Source: JAMCRM01 sp041685075 (GTDB lineage Bacteria > Acidobacteriota > Terriglobia > Bryobacterales > Bryobacteraceae). Taken from it: DNA of 19,648 nucleotides. Each line of letters begins with the position of its first letter. The first letter of the stretch is position 1. Shown here piece after piece: positions 14,854-19,648 of the stretch. The notes beneath the pieces are model-generated. The model was not told the DNA's origin. It did no database searches and saw nothing but the letters and a program-made list of their open reading frames with translations. Where the stretch lies: NCBI GenBank assembly GCA_041685075.1, contig JAWLGN010000078.1, positions 1 to 19,648 of the forward strand, in the 5' to 3' direction. A program made the translations under genes and the position numbers.

Positions 14854-16272
14854 ATGAACCGAGATAATCAATCCACGCGACGCCGTTTTCTGACGCGCGA
14901 CCTGGGCCTCATCACGGCCGGAGCCCCCCTGCTCGGCCATACCGCCGCCGCATCCGTCTTCGCCGCCGCGCCGCCGGCCCGACGGCGTGTGCTCGGCGCC
15001 AACGATCGTATCCGTATCGCCTTCATAGGGAACGGTATGCAGTTCCGCGACCTCCTCCGGACCTTCCAGAGCCGCCGGAAGGCCAAGAGCGATGTCGAGT
15101 TTGCCGCCGTCTGCGACGTCTGGCAGCCGCGCCTGGATAATGCCCTGAAACTCACCGGCGCCGAAAAAGGCTATCGCGACTATCGCGAAGTGCTCAGCCG
15201 CTCCGACATTGACGGCGTGGTCCTCGCGGTTCCCGACCACTGGCACCACCCCATGGCCATGCAGGCCATGCTGGCCGGCAAGGACGTCTACCTCGAAAAG
15301 CCCATGACCCGCACCATCGCCGAAGCCGCGGAGCTGTACGAGACCGCCAACCGCACCCAGGCCATCATGCAATTGGGCGGCAGCGGACCGGCCACACCGC
15401 TGTACTGGAAGGTGAACGAATTTATCAAGGCCGGCAAAGTCGGGAAGGTCGTCTGGGGCCTCATCAGCTACAACCGCAATACGCGGGAAGGAATGTGGGA
15501 CTACCCCATCCCCGGTATCGGTGGCACGCACTGGCCGGACGCGCAGGTCTCGGCCGAGAACCTCGACTGGAAGATGTGGCTGGGTTCCGCTCCCAAGCGG
15601 CGGTTCAGCGCCGAACGCTATTTCCGCTGGAGAAAGTTCTGGGACTACTCCACCGGCAACGCGGGCGACCTGCTCTATCACCGCCTCGGCCAGATCAGCA
15701 CCATGATCGGTTTTGATTTCCCCATCCGTGGAGTAGCGGCGGGAGGCGTCTACGTGCAGAAGAACCGCGAGGTTCCCGACGTCTACATGACCATGCTCGA
15801 CTACCCCGGCGAGTATTCCATCAACATGGTTTCCTGCATGGCCAACCAGACTTCCGTGCCGGTGACCGTCTACGGGAACTGGGGCACCATCGAGGTCCTC
15901 GAAGGCCGGGCGGCCATGACCGCTATGGGCGAGCGCCTGCCCGAGGCCCAAGGCCGGCGCCGCCCGCGCGCGGTGGCCGTGGCCAGGGCCGAACGGCAGT
16001 TCGAAAAAGAGTTCAAAGAGGCCAACGAGGGAAAGACGGAGGTTACTATCCAGGCCGAGCCGGGCGACTCCCTCGCCGACAACTGGCTCGACTGCATGCG
16101 CAGCCGCGAGACTCCCGTCTACAACGCGCTCCGGGGCTATCAGGTGATGGTGGGGATTTCGCTCGGCGTCGAGTCCTACCGGAAGGGCCGGGTGATGGCC
16201 TTCGACCCCGTAAAGCGGAAGGTGCTTTCGGCGCCGCCTCCCCCGCGCGAATATCCGCCCGCGGAATCCTGA
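14854..16272 (+). CDS. Tat-exported Gfo/Idh/MocA-family oxidoreductase
   Basis: NAD(P)-dependent sugar oxidoreductase family, 472 residues. The N-terminus STRRRFLTRDLG is a twin-arginine signal followed by a hydrophobic, Ala-rich stretch to about residue 38, so the folded enzyme with bound cofactor is probably exported to the periplasm. The Rossmann domain starts RIRIAFIGNG (53-61). VVLAVPDHWHHPMAM and DVYLEKPMT (EKP at 138-140) are the classic family motifs. HRLGQIS and the C-terminal region fit the substrate-binding beta-sheet domain. Starts 67 bases after the glycosyltransferase stop and may share its transcript. Tat-exported members are frequent in Acidobacteriota and Planctomycetota; their substrates are mostly undetermined. 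Confidence 0.93.
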   Translation: MNRDNQSTRRRFLTRDLGLITAGAPLLGHTAAASVFAAAPPARRRVLGANDRIRIAFIGNGMQFRDLLRTFQSRRKAKSDVEFAAVCDVWQPRLDNALKLTGAEKGYRDYREVLSRSDIDGVVLAVPDHWHHPMAMQAMLAGKDVYLEKPMTRTIAEAAELYETANRTQAIMQLGGSGPATPLYWKVNEFIKAGKVGKVVWGLISYNRNTREGMWDYPIPGIGGTHWPDAQVSAENLDWKMWLGSAPKRRFSAERYFRWRKFWDYSTGNAGDLLYHRLGQISTMIGFDFPIRGVAAGGVYVQKNREVPDVYMTMLDYPGEYSINMVSCMANQTSVPVTVYGNWGTIEVLEGRAAMTAMGERLPEAQGRRRPRAVAVARAERQFEKEFKEANEGKTEVTIQAEPGDSLADNWLDCMRSRETPVYNALRGYQVMVGISLGVESYRKGRVMAFDPVKRKVLSAPPPPREYPPAES

Positions 16273-16288
16273 GCGGGCCGCCGGCAGG

Positions 16289-17515
16289 CTATAGCACCCC
16301 TCGCAGAATCCGCTCCAGTATCTCCTGCACCGGAATCTGGATCAGGATCACCGGCAACATCGGGAGCAGGACGGCCAGCGCCAGCCACAGCAGGGCCGTC
16401 CTGCCCAGCGGCAGCACCTTGGTGCGCTCGACCGCGTGGAACATGCTGGCCACGTCGGCCAGCGGGCCCAGCTCGGGCGCCGACAGCATCCCGTCGTCGT
16501 CGCGCACCGCCTCCCGCCGCACCCATCTCCCCTGCACCAGCCGGTCGTGCCGCGCCGTTAGCGCGCTGTACTCGTGAAGCGCCCTCCGCCTGGCGCGTGC
16601 CAGGCGGGGGATGAACAGCAGGAAGGGCGCCAGGATAGCTCCCACCAGCAGCACCGCGAACACTGCCATGTGTACCCGCAGCGACTCCACGCGCTGCCCG
16701 TGCTCCAGAATGTCGTGCCCCAAATGCGCGCTCATCACGGCTGAGAGTGCGAACGCGAACGGCACGAAAGCCACCGCCACGTACTCCAGAAACTGGAGCC
16801 CGCCGGCGCGGTCCGGATGCGTCGGCACCGGTGACAACGCCAACCGCCCCAGGCGCGCGAACAGCACCGCCACCACCCCCAGCCGCCACGCCCATTCGAG
16901 CGCCAACACCTGGTAGATGGGGTTGGAGATCAACAGGTACCACCACCCGGCGGCGCTCAGTGCCGTCCGGCCCTCCCGCGTCGTCACCGCCCACGAGAGT
17001 TCGTGCCACCGCATCGCTTCGGAAGTGCGAAACACCACTCCCGCTGCCACCAGCGCCAGAATCAACGCCAAGGCGAGCCACGAATCGCGCGCCCTTCGCG
17101 CGCCCTCGATCGCCTCCCGCAGGCGCCCGGTTTCCTCCTCGGGGAGGATGTGGGAGTTCAGCAGTTGGAGCCCGATCGGAGGAAAGACCCGCTCCGCCGC
17201 CGCGTCGGCCACGATCAGCAGCGGAATCCCCACCAGCATCTTGGTGAGCACGCCGTACTGATGCAGCAGCGCCTCCGTGCCCTGCGCGGGCACGAGTTGT
17301 CCGGACCACCACGCCAGCGCGGCCACAGGCAGCGCCGCCGCGCCCGTAATCAGCGCCACCCGCCGCCCGATTCCCAGGCCGCCTTCCGGAATCACCCCCG
17401 TGCGCCTTAGCGCAAAATACAGCGGGCCCCCGCGCACCAGCGAAAAACCGAGTTCCCGCTCCAGTCGCCCTTCTTCGCCATCCATCCTGCTGCTTGGACG
17501 CATCCGCGCGGCCAT
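16289..17515 (-). CDS. Polytopic membrane protein of unknown function
   Basis: A 408-residue protein with about seven to eight predicted transmembrane segments (near 53-70, 92-105, 145-163, 186-219 possibly two, 245-263, 281-303, 372-394). The loop motif PTHPDRAGGLQFLE (231-244), just before a membrane segment, looks conserved and polar and is the best handle on the family; I recall similar conserved hypothetical membrane proteins but no assigned role. The cytosolic N-terminus is charged, and a long polar loop (about 304-366) is rich in Arg and Asp. No Walker or transporter signature seen. The start is uncertain: ATGs at residues 1, 5 and 11 all lack a strong ribosome site. Convergent with the oxidoreductase, divergent from the next glycosyltransferase. 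Confidence 0.82.
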   Translation of the reverse strand: MAARMRPSSRMDGEEGRLERELGFSLVRGGPLYFALRRTGVIPEGGLGIGRRVALITGAAALPVAALAWWSGQLVPAQGTEALLHQYGVLTKMLVGIPLLIVADAAAERVFPPIGLQLLNSHILPEEETGRLREAIEGARRARDSWLALALILALVAAGVVFRTSEAMRWHELSWAVTTREGRTALSAAGWWYLLISNPIYQVLALEWAWRLGVVAVLFARLGRLALSPVPTHPDRAGGLQFLEYVAVAFVPFAFALSAVMSAHLGHDILEHGQRVESLRVHMAVFAVLLVGAILAPFLLFIPRLARARRRALHEYSALTARHDRLVQGRWVRREAVRDDDGMLSAPELGPLADVASMFHAVERTKVLPLGRTALLWLALAVLLPMLPVILIQIPVQEILERILRGVL

Positions 17516-17712
17516 CCGCCAAGCCGCCGCGGGATGTTGCGTACCGACAGCCGCTTCGTTGGCCCTCTACTGCATAATTCGGTTAACAATTCTTATCTTC
17601 CGCTTACGCAATATCGTCGCTCTCTGCGCGGGTTTTTCAGCCGATCTCTTTGTTTTCTTCCGGAATAGAAGCCGCATTCGTAAAAGATTCGTTTGCCGCT
17701 CCTGGCGCGATC

Positions 17713-17718
17713 TATACT
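17713..17718 (+). promoter_or_regulatory. -10 element (TATACT) before the glycosyltransferase operon
   Basis: TATACT ends 11 bases before ATG 17730. A start at the normal distance would leave about five untranslated bases, and none of them form a Shine-Dalgarno site. The upstream 17516-17712 stretch is AT-richer than its surroundings and shows no open frame that looks like protein; it should also hold the promoter of the divergent membrane-protein gene. Confidence 0.45.
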
Positions 17719-17729
17719 GGATATTTCGA

Positions 17730-18884
17730 ATGCTCGTCGCTGTAGACGCACATGCAATCGGCCGGCACCTCACGGGTAACGAGGTCTATATCCGGAACTT
17801 GCTGGACAATTTGCTCGGCCTGGATGACGAGGCCCGGTTCGTGGCTTACGTCTCGGTCGAGGATTTGCCGCCGGACCCGCGCGCGCGTTGCCGCGTGCGC
17901 CGCGTAGCCGCCAACCCCTTCCTGCGCCTGGGCGCGGACCTGGCGATGAAGCTGCGCCGCGACCGCCCGGACCTCGTTCACGTGCAGTACACCGCCCCGC
18001 TGGGCTGCCCGGTCCCCATCGTGGTCACCGTTCACGACGTCAGCTTCCTCGAGCACCCCGAGTACTTCTCCCGCTTCCGCGCGCTGCAACTGCGCTGGAC
18101 CGTGCGCCGCACCGTGGAAGCCGCCGCTCGCGTCCTCACCGGCTCGGAGTTCTCCCGCGCGGCCATCCTGCGCGCCTACCCTCAGCTCGATCCCGAAAAG
18201 ATCGCGGTGGTGCCCAACGCCGCCGCTCCCGGCTTCCGCCCCGTCTCCCGCACCGCTGCCGCCTCCTGGGTGTACAAGCGCTTCGGATTCGCCGCGCCCT
18301 TCGTCCTCACCGTCGGGGACCTCCAGCCGCGTAAGAATCACACCGGCCTCATCGAAGCCTTTGCGCGTCTCCTGCGCCGCTATCCGCAGCTTCCCTATGA
18401 CCTCGTGCTGGCCGGCAAGGACACCTGGTATTCCGGCCGCGTGCGCGAAGCCGCGCGCGCCTCCGGCTTCGCCGGGCGCATCCGCTTCACCGGCTTCGTC
18501 ACCGACGACGACCTCCTCCAGCTCTACAACGCCGCCGACCTGTTCGTCTTCCCCTCCTTTTACGAGGGCTTCGGACTGCCGCTGCTCGAAGCCATGGCCT
18601 GCGGCCGCGCGGTGGCCTGCTCCAACACCTCCGCCATGCCGGAAGTGGCCGACGGCGCCGCCATCCTCTTCGACCCCTACGACGCCGGCGAGATCGCCCG
18701 CGCCATGGCCGATTTGCTGCTCGATGCCGAACTGCGCGCGCGCATGGAGCGGCTCGGCCAGCAGCGCGCCGCCGCCTTCAGTTGGACCCGCACGGCCGCC
18801 CGCACGCTCGAAATCTACCGCCAGGTCGCCGGCGCCGCCGCTCCGCGCCCCCAACTTTCTTCGGTCCACACCGCGCGATCATGA
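17730..18884 (+). CDS. GT4-family glycosyltransferase
   Basis: A 384-residue retaining transferase of the GT-B fold. It starts MLVAVDAHAIGRHLTGNEVY, the acceptor-domain loop, then DLVHVQYTAP and TVHDVSFLEH (H102, D103). TVGDLQPRKNHTGLIEAF opens the donor domain, with R201 and K202. FPSFYEGFGLPLLEAMACG carries the Ex7E pair E279 and E287. The family match is to mannosyl- and related transferases of polysaccharide synthesis; the sugar is unknown. The start is set by the conserved N-terminus, with a TATACT element just upstream. First gene of an operon whose next gene starts inside its stop codon (ATGA). Confidence 0.93.
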   Translation: MLVAVDAHAIGRHLTGNEVYIRNLLDNLLGLDDEARFVAYVSVEDLPPDPRARCRVRRVAANPFLRLGADLAMKLRRDRPDLVHVQYTAPLGCPVPIVVTVHDVSFLEHPEYFSRFRALQLRWTVRRTVEAAARVLTGSEFSRAAILRAYPQLDPEKIAVVPNAAAPGFRPVSRTAAASWVYKRFGFAAPFVLTVGDLQPRKNHTGLIEAFARLLRRYPQLPYDLVLAGKDTWYSGRVREAARASGFAGRIRFTGFVTDDDLLQLYNAADLFVFPSFYEGFGLPLLEAMACGRAVACSNTSAMPEVADGAAILFDPYDAGEIARAMADLLLDAELRARMERLGQQRAAAFSWTRTAARTLEIYRQVAGAAAPRPQLSSVHTARS

Positions 18885-19570
18885 GGCATCCGGGCCCCAT
18901 CGCCGGCGCGCTGCTGCTGGCCGCTGCCATCGGCTACGCTCAGCCGCCCCCCATCCCCGTCGAAGAAACCCTGCGCTACACCATCAACTGGCCCAGCGGC
19001 CTCAGCCTGGGCGAAGGACTGCTGAACGCCGCCCGCTCCGGCGACCGCTGGAACTTCTCCCTCACCCTCGACGCCGCGCTCCCCGGCTTTGCCGTGAGCG
19101 ACCGCTACCGCTCCGTCGCCAACGCCGGCCTCTGCGCCCTGGAGGCCGAAAAAGACTCGACTCACGGCAAACGCAGGGCGCGCGAACGAACCGTTTTCAA
19201 CTACCGCCGCGGCATCGCCCGCCGCGCGACCCGAAGGGGCGGCAAATCCGAAATCCCCATCGACGAGTGCTCCCGCGACGCCCTCGGCTTCCTCTTCCAC
19301 CTGCGCAGCGAACTCGCGCACGGCAGAGTGCCCCCGCCCCAAACCGTCCTGTTCGGCGCGCCCTACCGCGTCCGCCTGGAATATGAAGGCGCCCAGGTCG
19401 TTACCGTGAACGAAAAGCCATACGAAGCCGACCGCGTGGTAATCTACGGCAAAGGTCCGGCGTCGAAGTTTAATTTCGAGATCTTCTTCGGTCGCGATGC
19501 CGCCCGCACGCCGCTCGTGGTGCGGGTGCCCTTCGCGGTCGGTATCTTTTCCATGGAACTGGCGCGGTGA
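18881..19570 (+). CDS. DUF3108 domain protein, exported
   Basis: A 229-residue product with the signal peptide MRHPGPIAGALLLAAAIGYA, probably cut before QPPP. The mature part matches the DUF3108 pattern: EETLRYTINWPSGLSLGEG at the start, paired beta strands throughout, and EIFFGRDAARTPLVVRVPF near the end. It is likely an all-beta protein of the periplasm or outer membrane; no biochemical role is known to me. The start ATG overlaps the preceding glycosyltransferase stop (ATGA), and its own TGA overlaps the next start (TGATG), so all three genes are translationally coupled. This placement between two transferases suggests a task in surface-glycan export or assembly. Confidence 0.85.
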   Translation: MRHPGPIAGALLLAAAIGYAQPPPIPVEETLRYTINWPSGLSLGEGLLNAARSGDRWNFSLTLDAALPGFAVSDRYRSVANAGLCALEAEKDSTHGKRRARERTVFNYRRGIARRATRRGGKSEIPIDECSRDALGFLFHLRSELAHGRVPPPQTVLFGAPYRVRLEYEGAQVVTVNEKPYEADRVVIYGKGPASKFNFEIFFGRDAARTPLVVRVPFAVGIFSMELAR

Positions 19571-19648
19571 TGCGCATCGCTTTCTTCTCCCCCATGCCGC
19601 CTTCCAAAAGCGGCATCGCCGATTACTCTCAGGCGCTCGTGGCGCCGC
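19570..19648 (+). CDS. Glycosyltransferase, N-terminus only (cut by window edge)
   Basis: Only 26 residues are visible, MRIAFFSPMPPSKSGIADYS and six more. The pattern SPxPPxxSGIADYS is the characteristic opening of one group of GT4 glycosyltransferases. Start chosen from the one-base overlap with the DUF3108 stop (TGATG). Third gene of the operon; the rest lies outside the window. Confidence 0.75.
   Translation, partial: MRIAFFSPMPPSKSGIADYSQALVAP

Noticed and set aside
14686..15951. 421-codon minus-strand open frame opposite the oxidoreductase
   Set aside because: Gly/Val/His-rich antisense shadow of a clear Gfo/Idh/MocA gene; no motif of its own.
17712..18869. 385-codon minus-strand open frame opposite the third glycosyltransferase
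   Set aside because: Gly/Ala/Glu-rich antisense shadow; the plus-strand gene has all GT4 motifs.
1..19648. tRNA or rRNA genes, insertion sequences, attachment sites, toxin-antitoxin pairs
   Set aside because: Looked for by eye on both strands; no cloverleaf, rRNA block, transposase motif with terminal repeats or small toxin pair could be supported.

Overview
The window is high-GC bacterial chromosome. It carries ordinary housekeeping genes (pyrE, truA, uvrC) mixed with secreted and cell-envelope functions. The following point to an Acidobacteriota genome, probably Solibacter/Bryobacter-like: a long TonB-dependent receptor with an N-terminal carboxypeptidase-regulatory domain, a Tat-exported Gfo/Idh/MocA oxidoreductase, a heparinase II/III-type lyase, and many small operons of GT4 glycosyltransferases. 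That assignment is an inference from gene families; no rRNA or tRNA is present to confirm it. I see no insertion sequence, prophage, CRISPR array or toxin-antitoxin pair.

Layout. Positions 1-2762 (minus strand) hold a compact run pyrE > truA > heparinase-like lyase, the last cut by the window edge. A divergent intergenic region leads to a stand-alone TolC-family outer-membrane gene (2845-4800, plus). Convergent to it lies uvrC followed by a Cas6-like RAMP gene (7428-4817, minus), with the uvrC stop and the Cas6 start overlapping. Divergent from uvrC are a small exported TPR protein and then a secreted HExxH protein (7514-8682, plus). The large TonB-dependent receptor (11940-8767, minus) ends against the latter, with a hairpin/U-tract terminator between them. 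A small cupin (12505-12158, minus) is divergent from a run of two GT4 glycosyltransferases and a Tat-exported oxidoreductase (12545-16272, plus). A polytopic membrane protein of unknown function follows on the minus strand (17515-16289). Last is a tightly overlapped operon: GT4 glycosyltransferase, DUF3108 exported protein and the start of another glycosyltransferase (17730-19648, plus, cut by the edge).

How the genes may work together. Most non-housekeeping genes concern the envelope or polysaccharides: glycosyltransferases to build glycans, the lyase to degrade uronate-containing ones, and TonB receptor and TolC for transport across the outer membrane. The most unusual item is the Cas6-family protein, which has the RAMP glycine-rich loop, sits far from any CRISPR array or cas gene in this window, and is apparently translationally coupled to the DNA-repair gene uvrC. 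A second recurring signal is a -10-like hexamer only 6-13 bases before the start codon of five genes (pyrE, uvrC, the TPR gene, the cupin and the 17730 glycosyltransferase). This suggests leaderless or nearly leaderless transcripts.
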